From Latrodectus hesperus (Eukaryota > Arthropoda > Arachnida > Araneae > Theridiidae): DNA of 64,000 nucleotides. The notes beneath the pieces are model-generated. The model saw only the letters and a list, made by a program, of their open reading frames with translations, did no database searches and had not been told where the DNA came from. This document shows positions 35,888 to 57,731 of the stretch, piece after piece. The stretch spans positions 186,001 to 250,000 of the forward strand of contig JAJQOW010000024.1 of NCBI GenBank assembly GCA_037975125.1, written 5' to 3'. The translations under genes and the position numbers were made by a program. Each line of letters opens with the position of its first letter. Position 1 is the stretch's first letter.

Positions 35888-36087
35888 GCAAATATATCAA
35901 AAGAAAGTTCAAAGAAACTGAAACTAAATATTCGATATTTGGACAAGTTAATGATTGCTTTTACAAATTTCGAGCAGTATTTGTTATTTTAAGTGAAGTA
36001 AATGTCGATAAATGGGAATTTGGATATGCTGTAGAATGTGCTCGACCATTAAAATGTCAAACGATCATGGAAAATTGTGAACGTTAA
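35888..36087 (+). CDS. Candidate terminal coding exon, function unknown
   Basis: A frame of 66 codons runs from a good splice acceptor (CCATTCTTTTTACAG, ending 35887) to a TAA at 36085-36087. Composition differs from chance frames in this DNA: seven Glu, four Cys and one Trp, where base composition predicts about one and a half Glu and Cys. It includes GYAVECARPLKC and ends in ENCER. The four Cys (DC, EC, KC, NC) suggest a small secreted disulphide-containing protein. I cannot assign a family and found no convincing upstream exon. There is no AATAAA close downstream. Frames of this length do occur by chance in 64 kb. Confidence 0.35.
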
Positions 36088-44566
<8,479 letters not shown>

Positions 44567-44574
44567 AAGTATAT

Positions 44575-44749
44575 GAAATTGAGGGAGTGGATCCTCTGGT
44601 GGTGCCATGTATTGGAGGAGTTTAGAGCAAAGTCGTACTTTCACTTTTTGGTGCTCTGGTTAAACGAAAGACAACCCCAACTGACTTAAATTCACATAGC
44701 CAACGGCATAGCGAGCTTGGATTGTCCAAGAGTCATGAGTAATAACAAC
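44575..44749 (+). mobile_element. Short interspersed element with 8-bp target duplication
   Basis: A 175-bp block, markedly less AT-rich than its surroundings, flanked by AAGTATAT (44567-44574, 44750-44757) and ending in an AATAACAAC tail. This is the signature of a non-autonomous retroposon. No A- or B-box is clear, so it may be a 5'-truncated SINE or a non-tRNA family. I recall similar sequences with (AAC)n tails from spiders, but that is memory and not a search. Confidence 0.6.
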
Positions 44750-44757
44750 AAGTATAT

Positions 44758-46920
44758 TTCACAAATAACATGATTCCTTTATCGAAATCGATACCATTTA
44801 TTACTTCTTTCTCAAATAAACTACTCTTTATATATATACTACTAAGTATTATAAAATAATTTAAGAAATGTAAAGAAACATCACTAAAATGAAGTAAAAT
44901 ATAAATACCTCTTTTTAAAAAAATATTTTCCGAAATACCAAAACGTAATATTCAATAATTTTGTTTTCTGCAAGAAAAAAAGTCTCATTTCACTGGTTTT
45001 TGCTATTTTTCTACACACGTTCCATTTTATACCTCTTTTCCCTCAACACGTTTAAAAAAATGGAAATTACAATTTCCTTAAGTACAAATCAATAACTCGT
45101 TTTATGAAAAACGACTGTAGTCTCAGTTTTGATTGACGATGTTATTTGAGTACTTGATAAAAATGTATTTGAGGAAATTTAAATATACATTTTCCCATTT
45201 ATGAAAAAACTCAACTAATAGCATATAAAACTGTAATTACTCTGAAAATTTATTATTAAAAATAGAAAAAACAAAAATCTTGAAAACACTTCCGATGAGA
45301 TATTATGTATAGAGAAAGTTAAAATTCTGCACTTAACACTTCTAATTTTTCTTTGAATTTGCAAGGATTAAAAACTCATTTGGTTTTAGAAAAGGTAATA
45401 AAAAAGTATTTATCTTAAGAACTATAATTACGTATGTAAAAAGTTCTATTTTTATGTAAGCAAATAGTTGATTTTCAATATTAAAGATAATATTCAATAA
45501 TTTTGTCTGCTTGAATTTAAAATGAGTTTATTTAAAAATCATTAAAGCAGTTATCGAAATGTATTTTAATATATTATAAAATGTTTCTAAATTTAATTGG
45601 TTAAATTTAAATAACTTTAAAAACTAAGATAATGTTTAATAATTTTTATATTTCAGTCTGTTTCGTCAAAAAATACTATTTTTAATCATAAATACAATCT
45701 ACTTTCAATTCAAAGAAGATTTCGAAATCTTAATTAAATAAGATTGTCAATATAAACTTTGCAATATAGTTTATTTAATTTTGGATGAATAAATATAATA
45801 TTTAGTTTTAAAGCCACATTATAATTGTTGCAGATCTCATCTATGGTTATTCTATTTTAAATACAATTTTAATATCGGATATTTTATGAAATAGTTGTAA
45901 AATGATCAAAAGTAAAGGTGATTATGTTCATAAAAATATTCTAAAAAAAGAATACATACAAATGTCATTAGATTATGTATTATAAATTTTTAAATTATAC
46001 ATATTTAATTGAAAATACTAGAAACACACAGATTTTAGTATCTTAAATATACAAGTAATGATGACTGATTGAGATTAAGAGTAACAATCCTTGAGATATT
46101 AAAAAATGTGCTTCTACAAAGACATAAAGAAAAATTTAATCAAATAAATGATTCAGCTTTAAAATTGTTTAAATGCTTATTTCTGTAAGCAACTTTCAAT
46201 AGATGAATAAATATATAGGAGAAATAAAGGAGATAACTTGAAAATAAAAGAAATAACTAGATACTTAAAGGTAATTAAAGCTAAAAATTTAAATGTAAAA
46301 AATTGCAGCAAAAAAATTCAAATACTAGAAGTTAAAATAAAGTGATAAAATTATTAAAATATCAAGCTATGTTAAGGAAACATATTCAAAATATTTAAGG
46401 GAGATAATATTTATAATATATTTAATTATAATACGATACTAATGTAGTAAGATCTATAAGAGATTCACTGGAAATGTAGGAATATGCATAACATTGTATT
46501 TCCCAAGTATGATGTAGAAACATTCTTTTATGTAAATAATCTGCAAAATTTTCTGTTAATTTCTATATTTCATTTATCAATGCTACATAGATTTTAATAT
46601 AAAATAATATGTTAGTTATGGTAATAGTAATAGTAAAACCTAAATGCTAATATATATAGAAAAATATTTTTGAATGAAGTCATTTTAAATTGATCCTTTC
46701 GTTTTAAAAGGTTTTTTTAAATAAAATCTTCATGAACAATGATGTTCATAAATACTATTTAACCTCCGGGAAATAATGAAAAAGCTTTAACGATATTATA
46801 ATGTGCATATAAATACTATTTAACGCACTGTTAAATATGATTTGATGATCACAATAAAATTTTATGGGCAAATTATGAATCATTAAAAATATTGTTTAGT
46901 TAACGTGACAAGAAATCTGG
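44758..46920. other. AT-rich non-coding sequence
   Basis: Nothing recognised. Confidence 0.55.
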
Positions 46921-47029
46921 TTTTGAACGGGACTGCCCCTTTTTACAATTACGAGTCCCGGTGTCCCAAAACGGACTGTGGGACGCAAAATTGTTCCGTT
47001 TTCAGAAACCGCACGAAAATTTGAGTAGC

Positions 47030-47128
47030 AGACGGCCGGCTAACGGCCTGCATGACGCCGCGATGTGACGCCCGCACCAACCGGATGCGAACTAGCGGTG
47101 TGCGAGACCGCGTCGTTGTCATCGCAAT
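47030..47128. other. CpG-dense segment in hAT 5' region
   Basis: About 16 CpG dinucleotides in roughly 100 bp, in a window where CpG is otherwise rare. It lies upstream of the transposase remnant and may be its promoter or 5' untranslated region. Confidence 0.6.
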
Positions 47129-47369
47129 GATAGCAAAGAGTAGCCAAGACATCATATCGCTCGTGTTTTCTTGACTTATTCACAATTGTTTGACAAACAT
47201 TTCATTTGCCCACATCTCGCTATTTATTTTGTTTTGTTTGATGCTCCTGCAGTAAATAATTTAAATTTCTTTTGCTTTGGAATCACACGTTAAAATACTG
47301 AAACGCAAGTGTCCGTTCAATGTTAGTTACAAGAAAAATATCTGTTTATCAAGCAAATAAATACTCCAT

Positions 47370-47757
47370 CAGATGTAAGATGTGAAAAGTGTCGTACGGA
47401 ATTTAGAGTGGCGGTGATATTGAACAGCATTTAAAGTCTGACAAACATAAAAATGAAAATCGTGCCGCCGCTTCGAGTTCTTCATTGTCAAACTTTTTCA
47501 AGAAATCGGATTCGCCAACTTTTAAGGACTTGGATATCGCCGCGGCAGAAGGAGTCTGGGCTTATCATACGATACAAGAAAGCCACTATTTTCATGCTAA
47601 TGATTGTGAATCGAAATTGATACAATCATGTTTTAATCCCAAATTTACATGCACGCGTATGAAATCAGAAGCTATTGTAGTAAATATTTCAACGTCTACA
47701 GCAATGAAAGAATTAAAAGATGACCTTGATAAGTGCAATTATATTACAATGCTATAA
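47370..47757 (+). pseudogene. hAT transposase: N-terminal zinc finger and linker
   Basis: A zinc-finger motif begins with CEKC (about 47380). After a frame change near 47411 it continues with IEQHLKSDKHKNEN, giving a C2H2/BED-like pattern. A Ser-rich linker leads into SNFFKKSDSPTFKDLDIAAAEGVWAYHTI, characteristic of a zinc-finger-type hAT family common in arthropods. CFNPKFTCTRMKSEAIVVN follows. A stop ends the frame at 47757. Confidence 0.82.
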
Positions 47758-47901
47758 ACGACGCGTCAAACCACAGTAACAAGAAAATATACCCCATTGT
47801 TGTACGCTGTTGTCAACCTTACGTAGGTGTGAAAAAAAAATTTAGATTTCCAAGACCAACCTGGTGGAACTTCTAACATCATTGTCAATTATTTAAACCA
47901 A

Positions 47902-48375
47902 GTGTTGACAGATAGTAATTTGACAGCAAAAGTCGAAGTAGAATTTTGTGGGAGCAATGCCAACGTCAATTTCGGAGGTGCAATTAGGAGAGGAACTAAC
48001 AATATACTAACGAAATTACAATCATCTCTGAAAAAAGAATTAATAAATACTGGATGGGGAGCCCATGTAATTCACAATGCAATAAAATATGCTGCAGATG
48101 TGCAACTCGTAGATTACGAAAGCGTTATTGTGAAGATGTATTCATTTTTTTATATTTATATGATTCGAGTTGAAGATCTAAAGAAGTTTTGCTCCGAAAC
48201 TGAAACAGAATATCAACAAATTCTCGGCTATAGCAAAACTAGATGGCTTGCTCTTATGCCTGCTTTGGAGAGGGTTTTAAAAATGTATCAAACGTTAAAA
48301 AGCTACTTTTTGAGTATTGAAAAATGTCCCCTGTTATTAAAAAAATTTTTTGAAGATCCCACATCCGAATTGTAG
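47902..48375 (+). pseudogene. hAT transposase: central domain
   Basis: It continues the same protein after a degenerate gap. ANVNFGGAIRRGTNN is the region where the family usually has a DNA/N pair, here without the catalytic Asp. It is followed by GWGAHVIHNAIKYAAD (normally C-x-AH in hAT enzymes, with the Cys replaced by Trp), YFYIY-like helices and YSKTRWLALMPALERVLKMY. The stop at 48373-48375 replaces what is probably a Trp codon. The reading frame carries on afterwards as FLHAQS. Confidence 0.82.
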
Positions 48376-48872
48376 TTTTATTTTTTACACGCTCAGTCAG
48401 AAAGTTTTTATTAAGCTGTCTTAAAACTTGAAGGTCTGATTGTATGGGTAATTGAAGCTGCAAAAGAAATCACAATCAATTAAAAGACAATTTAACTCAG
48501 AAACAGACCAATCAGTTTCTTCCATTTATGGTTTGTCAATTAATGTTAAAATTGAAAGATAGTGGTACTGATATTGATGAAGTATTTCTGAAAAGAACGG
48601 CTACAGAATTTTATAAAACAAGCCGTGAATATCTGGAGCAGAGGACTTGCTTTCTTACCAAAGAAATGGAGATATTTAATTGGGCAGATTTAAAATAGGT
48701 CCCCAAATGGTAGGACCTTCAAAAATCTCTGAATGTATTAATTGAAAAGCAATATATTGACTGTAATAAAGATACTGAATTTTTGTATCAATTTTCCTGA
48801 ATTTCTAATTACATTACATCGCAAAAAATAGCGGAATGATATAATTTAAATGTTTCGACAGGAACCCGTTGG
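48376..48872 (+). pseudogene. hAT transposase: decayed insertion domain
   Basis: Recognisable pieces in changing frames include QFLPFMVCQLMLKLKDSGTD, EFYKTSREYLEQR and EIFNWADL. They match the helical region between the central domain and the dimerisation domain of this family. Several stops interrupt it. Confidence 0.65.
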
Positions 48873-49109
48873 GTGGAAGTATTCAAACACTTTTGCGCGA
48901 ACTATCTTCAACATGAAAACTTTTCTATTGTAATTGAATATATTTTATGTTTGCCTTCTACAAATGCTCCAGTAGAAAGAGTGTTTTCTACTATGAACAA
49001 ATTGTGGAGCCCAGTTGAGAAAACCCAGTTACAAATTTCAGTTCTAAAGGTGATATTAATAATAAAGATGAATATAAGAAAACGTGCCAAGGGTTTCATT
49101 CTTACTTGA
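48873..49109 (+). pseudogene. hAT transposase: C-terminal dimerisation domain
   Basis: It includes EYILCLPSTNAPVERVFSTMNKLW, the hAT C-terminal dimerisation signature with its catalytic Glu in VERVFS retained, then LKVILIIKMNIR. The frame ends at a natural-looking position about 180 bp before the element boundary. Confidence 0.86.
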
Positions 49110-49299
49110 AATCGTCACCAGCTATATTAAAACAAATTTGTTCTTCTGATAAATATAACTAAACAATTTGGGTACATATATTTTATTATTCGTAACTTTT
49201 AAGCCAACTTACTTTTTCTGAAGAATATCTTTAAAAAAGTTTTGTTTTTTCATTGATTACCTATGATTTGACCAAAATAAATCCTATGTCCCGTTTTGA

Positions 49300-50003
49300 G
49301 TCAAAAAATAAATGGTCAAAATATTTATAGTTCACACAAAAAAACTAAAAAATTAACTACGCAATCATAATAATTATTAGTTTTACTACTTACTAAGTTA
49401 TTTTTTAATTTTTATTGAAGCTGTAATTTGGTTATTGAATATCAGCAAAGTATATTCATGCATAATACACTCAAAAATAATACAAAATATTTTGGCATGG
49501 TCTACTAATATTTAAGCGACATCAATATTATGCAACTATTGAATTCAAAATGACAATTTTTGAGGTACACCAAAGTTAATCTTAACGATACATTTCCTAT
49601 ATGTGTAATTAAAATTTAACAAATATATTTATCTCCCATTGAAATTTCGAAACAAATATTTTAAACGTTTAATATATAAAGTTAATTTTTATTCATAATA
49701 TTAATATTCAGGAAATTTATAAAAAATAATTTTTTTAAATTCAAAACTGATATTTACAGGTCAAAATATTCATTTTTTAAAAAAGGATTATTATTTAGAT
49801 GCTATTAACTATTTATTTAACTTACTAACTATTTGCCCTACCACTGAATTCAATTATTGAAAATTAATTGATCTCTATAAAGACAATTTCGGTCAAATGA
49901 TAATATAAGGGAACATTTTTGAATTAACATTCTGATATAAATTTCCGTTCTGATATAAATTTTTCAATCAGTTGAATTAAATTTATGATGTCAAAACAAA
50001 TAA
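49300..50003. other. AT-rich non-coding sequence
   Basis: Nothing recognised between the hAT element and the BEL/Pao remnant. Confidence 0.55.
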
Positions 50004-50590
50004 ACCTCCCCATAATGGTGGAGGTTTCTGCAAATGCCTAGTTAAATCGATTAAGAATCCACTTAGAAAGACACTCGACAGAGCACTCCTTAAATTTTTA
50101 GAACTTACGAGAGTATTAACAGAAATTGAAGCTATTATAAATGAAAGACCCCTTACCTTTTTATCGGATGAATTCGAAGAATTTTCCCCATTAACCCCTA
50201 AACAATTTTTGTGATTTTTAAAAGAAAATATTTAGAATTGTCCATTTGTTTGCTGGAATAAGAAATTAAGGTCTCAACAAAGGATGCTTTAACTAAAAGA
50301 AAGGTTTATCTAGCTGGAATACTAACAACTGTGATAAAGTATAAGAATCAATATCTGTTACATCTAAGAAACTCTAATTACTTGAAAACTCCTGAAGTGC
50401 ATCAATATTTAAAGATTTAAGGTGTAGTATTATTGGAAGAAACGGAAAAATCAAAATTGTTGTGGGATTTAGCTATAATTAAAGAACATATGAAAGGCAC
50501 AGATGGACTGTGAGAGCTGCTATTGTTAAAACTGCAAAAACGGATAACCTCAAAAGACCCATACAAAGCCTTTATCCATTGGAGTAAAAG
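50004..50590 (+). pseudogene. BEL/Pao retrotransposon pol remnant (integrase C-terminus)
   Basis: The first 67 codons read GGGFCKCLVKSIKNPLRKTL, then LTRVLTEIEAIINERPLTFLSD and FSPLTPKQFL. This is the end of the BEL/Pao integrase core, with the catalytic Glu of the usual G-G-x-x-E-R-L-V motif lost. After a stop at about 50212 frames change several times. The C-terminal region is still traceable as LLEETEKSKLLWDLA, KGTDGL and RPIQSLYPLE, the typical end of BEL/Pao pol. All upstream gag, protease and RT sequence is absent. Confidence 0.85.
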
Positions 50591-51010
50591 AGTGACTCCA
50601 ACTAAAATTGAATAAGCCTCTAATTATTCATTCCCAAACTCTAACATTTGATTTTGTGCTCAAAGTTTAAAAATTATTCATGCTAATTTCATATGTATTA
50701 ATATTTTTTTTCTCTTCATCCAGTAAAATAACATTTGTTTATTTGATTTATTTGCTTTTATGGAAACCTGTAAGTAAGTAAGTTGTTTCTCACATTTAAC
50801 TCTTTGATAAGTAATTAAACCTGATTTACATCTATTGTATGAAGTTTGTAAAATTTATTGTTTGGACTTTATGAGTTTTTCTTTGAATTTGATATCAGAT
50901 AGGACTCTTAACTGATCAGTGGGGAATGTGAAATAATCCCATCGCAGCGCTAACAGCCCCATCTGAAAACAAGAGGTACTTAGTTGACCATTTGTATAGA
51001 GTGTGAAAAC
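50591..51010 (+). mobile_element. Possible BEL/Pao 3' untranslated region and start of LTR
   Basis: Downstream of pol, a purine-rich GTGGGGAA (about 50919-50926) is followed by TGTGAAATAATCCC, as a polypurine tract and LTR start would be. A less AT-rich segment follows to about 51010. No second LTR exists in the window to confirm it. Confidence 0.35.
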
Positions 51011-51195
51011 TCATGTGCGCGGAAACATTCAATTATCTTACTATTATAAAGTACCTCCATTATGTGTGCATTTCCCATTTGATTTTGTAAAATATAAATT
51101 TGAAAATTTTGAATATTTATATAAATTATTTTTACTAAAATATATAATAATATACTTTAACATGATTTATAAAAACAATAATGCAATGTTTGAAA

Positions 51196-51314
<119 letters not shown>

Positions 51315-51648
51315 CTGTATTGTATTTAATATACTTAATTTGCATAATTGAGAGAATTGAATGAACAGTATTTGTTTAAATATCTTATTGTAAAAGTAAA
51401 ATATATGAATCATTAATTTTACTTTTTTAAGTATGTGTAACTAAACGTTCTATACAAGGGTTCGAATAAATAAGACACAAAAGCCATTTATTACATACAA
51501 TTTTTGAATTTGGAAATTTTAAAAATTCACTTCAAAGGAATTCATAATTCTTTGAATCTGTTTTATACTTTAGCAAAAGCGAATAAGTCTTCAGATATTG
51601 TTATAACACGTTTTTGCTGTTAAGGAATAAAATTTTATGCCTGAAATA

Positions 51649-51693
51649 CATCCCTTTCTTAACTAAAATAAAATTTTTGTTAAGGAAGGGATG
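51649..51693. repeat. 15-bp inverted repeat, 15-nt loop
   Basis: The arms CATCCCTTTCTTAAC and GTTAAGGAAGGGATG pair at 14 of 15 positions, with one G-T wobble. Confidence 0.8.
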
Positions 51694-51700
51694 AAATCGC

Positions 51701-51824
51701 TTCGAAAGGCGTTTTTTTATCTCAAGAAGTTGTTCTGGAGTTCTAAATCTAATTTTCACTTCATTGAAAGGAGATTTTTTTCTCGAGAAGATGTCTGGGT
51801 GTTCAATTCTATTCAAGTGGGAAT
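51701..51824. repeat. Imperfect tandem duplication, about 62-bp unit
   Basis: Two neighbouring units share the order GAAAGG, a T run, then CTC-AGAAG and GTTC. Identity by eye is about two thirds. A 78-codon minus-strand frame runs across both but has no recognisable homologue. Confidence 0.5.
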
Positions 51825-54551
51825 CGAAGATGCACAATTGGACTCAGATCCAAGAAAAAAGTAGTTTATGGCATAAAAGCACCTGGTGCCCAGTGGAAAT
51901 GTTTTTTATTCTTCCGTCTTGAGAAAAAATAATGTCTCTGGTCTTGGGATTTGTTAACAAATATTATATTTAAACCACGTTACAAATAGAATTGGTACCG
52001 GTAAATATTTATTTTTAACTTGAAAAACACAATTCTTAAAAAGATGGAAATTTCAGTTTTTATATTATTCTAATTGCGATGAAATAAAAATTATTTAAAA
52101 TTTTAAACCAAATAATACAATAACTATAAGGAAGCAATAAATATAATTCATATTCTAACCACATTAAATATTTTCAGTAATATCAAAAATGTAATCAAAT
52201 TAAAGTAATACATATATTCCCATGATTATTACTGATTTTTCATATATTTATACAATAAATAAACTGCTGAATAATTAGTGAAAAAGATAAACTATTTTTA
52301 AGTTTTTTAAATATCCTTTTAACTACGATAAAAGTAAACTTAGTGTTCATTTCTCTATTAAAAGCTTAAATATATTTAATTGTCAGATTTTTTTAATTTT
52401 AAAATTAATTTTCTGACTACATACTTTAAACTTATTACATTTATAATTTTGTTTACAATTGTCTCATTCATAAATCTTTTTATCTAGAACGGAAATTAAA
52501 TTAAACATATTTGCCATTCTTGATTTAAAACATCTAATTAATTTAATAATAGTCATTTAAATAAATTTCATGAAAATTATTGCGAGCATTAATATTATAA
52601 AAATTCCTTTATTCTTAAACGCATTATTTCTAAATATGGTGTTAGATGTCGATACAGTGAAACATAAGCTGAAACTGGTATTAGTTTACTGTAAAACAAT
52701 TAAAATATTTTGCATTTGGAAAACATTTTTAATAGATAATAGGCTACCCTGTCTTGGGTCAAAATTTTAGAAAACATTCACAATACACATTCATTAAACA
52801 TTCTTGCAGGATCAAGAAAGTATAAACGAAACTTCTATGCGATAAATTTATTTTTTACAGTAAATATGTATTCATATATTAAATACATATTTATTGTAAA
52901 ATTTAATCTCATATTTTACAATAAATATGAGAAGTTAATGTATTTTATTCTATATGATAATTCCAATGATAGTTTTAATAATTTCAAAATTCATTCCAAT
53001 AAGCTAAAATGAATACAAACTAAATTTTTTTCTTGATAAATTTTATATCAATATTTTCTTTAAGAATACAAAGAGTATTATGTACTTCTTTTAAAGATCA
53101 AAGACTTTGTTAACAGTACTGTTTGCATTTTCAGTCAAATACATCGACAGCATATACAATAATTTTACAGTATGATTTTAATCTTATAAAAGTATTTTTT
53201 CTATCTTCTATCAAAAGTTTCTTACAATAAGAGAAAAAATATTTATTGCGTAGAAGAATTTATTTATTGAATATTTTCTTACATTAGTATCCGGAGCTAA
53301 GTTATTCATGCGTAAACTGAATATAGAATAGGATATTTTATTAAACAAAGTATGAACATTTATTAAAAATATTTTTACAGCAAAACATTCTATTTAACTA
53401 AATAACTGGAAGAATTGTTACAAAACTTTAAAGGCTTTTGAAGTTATATAAATTTTTTCTTTTATGCATTTCTTCATTTGTTAACACAAATATATATTTT
53501 AAAGATGTAACTTCGATAATATATCATGTTAATTAAAACTTTATATCTAAATATAAATGTTTTTAAGTTAATTAACTATTTTCCTTTAATTCCGATGACA
53601 ATAATTTTATGATAATGTAAAATTGTTTTAATTACAAAATTAAGGAATTTTATTATAGACTTCAATATTAATATAAAAATCCTTTTTAAATACAAAATTC
53701 CATATTTTTCTTCTTTTTAATAACTATACAAAATATTAAAATGAATAATTAAATGTATAAGTTATCAATAATAAAATTAATTATCAATATTAATTATTGA
53801 TATTCAAGCTATAAATATCTATATTTTTCCGGTGAACATATAAAATACATTTTCAATCAAAATATTTTACAGCATATTACTGATAACTTCTAATTTTCAA
53901 AAATAAATACTTCATGGGTTGCACGGGGTTCAACTCACTTGTGCCTGCCATTGGAAAAAAATGCTTCATCTTTAAGAACTATTTCCATTTTTCTTTATAA
54001 AATACCTCATATTTTTCAATTTTTGCTTTTCACTTGAAATAAATTAATCTGAATTAACAATAGAAATGTTTAAGCATTTTATTTCAAGAAGTATAGTATC
54101 TTGTTTGGTAGGAATCCTTTCGACAAATAATTTACTCTCTTTCAAATATTTAATTTGGCAGCAACTTAATTCAATTGTTCAATATTAGTGTTAGTATTAA
54201 ATAATACGCTTTTGGAATGCAAAGCTAAAGGCTCTAAAATTTTTATTATTTTATATAAAATACCATAATTTTTAAGAAGCTGAAAATAATTTTTTTGCCA
54301 ATATTTTTACAAATTTACTCTTTGCATATTCCAAATACGATATTTGGGATGTTTATTAAGTCTATTTTTAAGTTATCTACTTTTTTTATCGAAGGGTAGC
54401 AGTTCTTTTCGCCAATGGTTGACACTGGCTACCACATCTTTTCTGATTCTCAAAATATTTTTCCCTAGCAGTTTCCTATATTAACACAAATTCATAGACT
54501 TTTCTCTCCTTTTAACATATTAAACAGATTTCATAGTAAATGCTTTTTACT

Positions 54552-56078
<1,527 letters not shown>

Positions 56079-56080
56079 TA

Positions 56081-56122
56081 TATGTGTGTATGTGTGTGTG
56101 TGTGTGAAAGAGAGAGAGAGAT
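56081..56122. repeat. (TG)n-(GA)n microsatellite flanking Tc1
   Basis: TATGTGTGTATGTGTGTGTG, then a short GA run. It is the right remainder of the microsatellite into which the Tc1-like element inserted. Confidence 0.9.
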
Positions 56123-57235
56123 AACGTGCCCGTTATTGCAGATTACATTCATAACCTGAAGAGTTTCAAAAGCATTCGATGGACTTTTATTAAATCAAAG
56201 AGATTGATTTCCCAAATGGTATCTTGGAACTAACTGGTACCAGAGAAGAATCATAAGAAGTAGTTTGTGATACAGTAGTGTGAACAGCAAAAATAATCAA
56301 GAAGGGGCCTTAAGACTGTAATTATGAGAAACACTGTAGTTTGATTTTGGATTTGTGATCGCAATAGTAAGGCATTGTGATTTCCCGGGATTCAGATATG
56401 ACTTCGTCCGCTTAAATAATGTACTGAAGAAAAGAGACATTTTTCATAACAGCCAAGCAGTCTTTAGTTCTTATTTAAAAAAATGTAGAAGAATTATTAT
56501 TAAATATAGTTGCAGAAAATAAATGATATTAATAAGGGAATGATCAAACTCAAATTTAAAGATCAGAAAAATGTATACCTGTTATGCTTTGTGTGAAGTA
56601 CAAAAAGGCAAGAAAAGGGAGAAGTCCTCAGCTAGGCATAGTGGCCATGAAGTTGAGCATAAATGGTGCACGTTTCAGAAAATATTTATTGGAAGAAAAA
56701 TATTTTTTGAAATTGAACGCCACTGGGTAAATAATAGTACATTAGACAAAAGTTAGTTGCATGAAGAAAATACAGTAAAGTGATGTAGATCGAGACTTTA
56801 AAACAAGGAAAGTTTTATGGACTTTTCAAAAAGTTAAATCTGGACGAATCGACAGAGTAGATTTGGGAACAGGATGTATAACAAATAGAAAAAACATAAG
56901 GATGACCAGGCAAATTTAACATCACTCTACATATCCTTTTTTCTCCACTTTGCTGAGGGCGTCTGTTAGATCCTTCTCACTTTTGAAACAGGCATATTGG
57001 TTTAAGAATAAAGCAGCAAAAAATCTCAAATGGCACCGATGGCTTCAGCAATCAAGTGGTAAAAAACGGGGAAATTTTCTAACACCAAAGAGGGAAAGAT
57101 TTATCGTCAAGCATATTGACTTCAAAAGCTAGGAAGTAGTACAACAAGGTTCACTATAAATAGCACAAAACAAGGTGATAGCAAAGTTAAACTTATGTAA
57201 TACAGCATCCCAAAATCCTTCATGAAAAAGGTGAT
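56123..57235. other. Unassigned, moderately GC-enriched sequence
   Basis: Less AT-rich than the window average. It holds several 60-codon frames with balanced composition (for example FLTPKRERFIVKHIDF, near 57070-57130, plus strand), but they do not join into a recognisable protein. It could be a decayed element or old gene remnant; I cannot identify it. Confidence 0.35.
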
Positions 57236-57731
57236 TCATCTGTAAGAAATCGGAATCACACCTGTCGAATGACCCCTTAATGAGTTTTTAATGAAGTAAT
57301 AGTGTAGCCCGTTACTGACTATTACACATGGTTTGAAATACACTTTTCGACCGGAAGCATGGGATCCAGAAATGAGAAGTTTCTGGTGTTCCTCATGAAG
57401 AGAAAGGGGTGGCATAAAGTTATATGAGGGGAGTGTTGCACCAGCATGCTTCCCTGTGTTGCCCTGAGTTGTGTTGTACCAGTTATGTGGAAGCTGCCGG
57501 ATGGAGTCTTCATGATTTCGAAGCATGGACCAAGCAGAAGACCTCTAGTACTTGGCCTGCCACTGTAGGCGATATCATTTCTCTTGGAGGACATTGTGAT
57601 GACACCCAGTTTTAATGCATCTCAGTAGCCTTTAGCGAACATTATGAGTCTTCAATTAAGCTGGGATTTAAACTCACTACCTTCCGATAATGAGAACGAC
57701 GCCCTAAGTAACAACCAGACCACTGCGGCCC
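57236..57731 (-). mobile_element. tRNA-headed retroposon (long SINE or tRNA-derived repeat)
   Basis: On the minus strand the head GGGCCGCAGTGGTCTGGTTG carries an A-box-like TGGTCTGGTTG. About 40 nt on is GTGAGTTTAAATCCC, nine of eleven positions of a B-box. This is a tRNA-like promoter pair with decayed cloverleaf. A body of more than 400 bp, clearly less AT-rich than the flanks, follows to about 57236. No A-rich tail or target duplication was found, so the right extent of the body is uncertain. A 96-codon minus-strand frame inside it has no recognisable motif. Confidence 0.5.

Larger units (their letters stand above)
46921..49299 (+). mobile_element. Degenerate hAT-superfamily DNA transposon
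   Basis: About 2.4 kb containing the remains of a zinc-finger hAT transposase. The hexamer TTTTGA occurs at 46921-46926 and 49294-49299. Just inside are CGGGAC (left) and its inverse GTCCCG (right), candidates for a short duplication and terminal repeat. hAT elements normally give 8-bp duplications, so these boundaries are tentative. The first 250 bp are CpG-rich, unlike the flanks. Confidence 0.75.

Noticed and set aside
46949..47155. 68-codon minus-strand frame in the CpG-rich segment
   Set aside because: High GC removes stops by chance. It has no motif and lies in the hAT 5' region.
48908..49099. Antisense frame over the hAT dimerisation domain
   Set aside because: It is a shadow of the plus-strand transposase remnant.
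57424..57615. 63-codon plus-strand frame
   Set aside because: It lies within the tRNA-headed repeat and lacks any motif or support.
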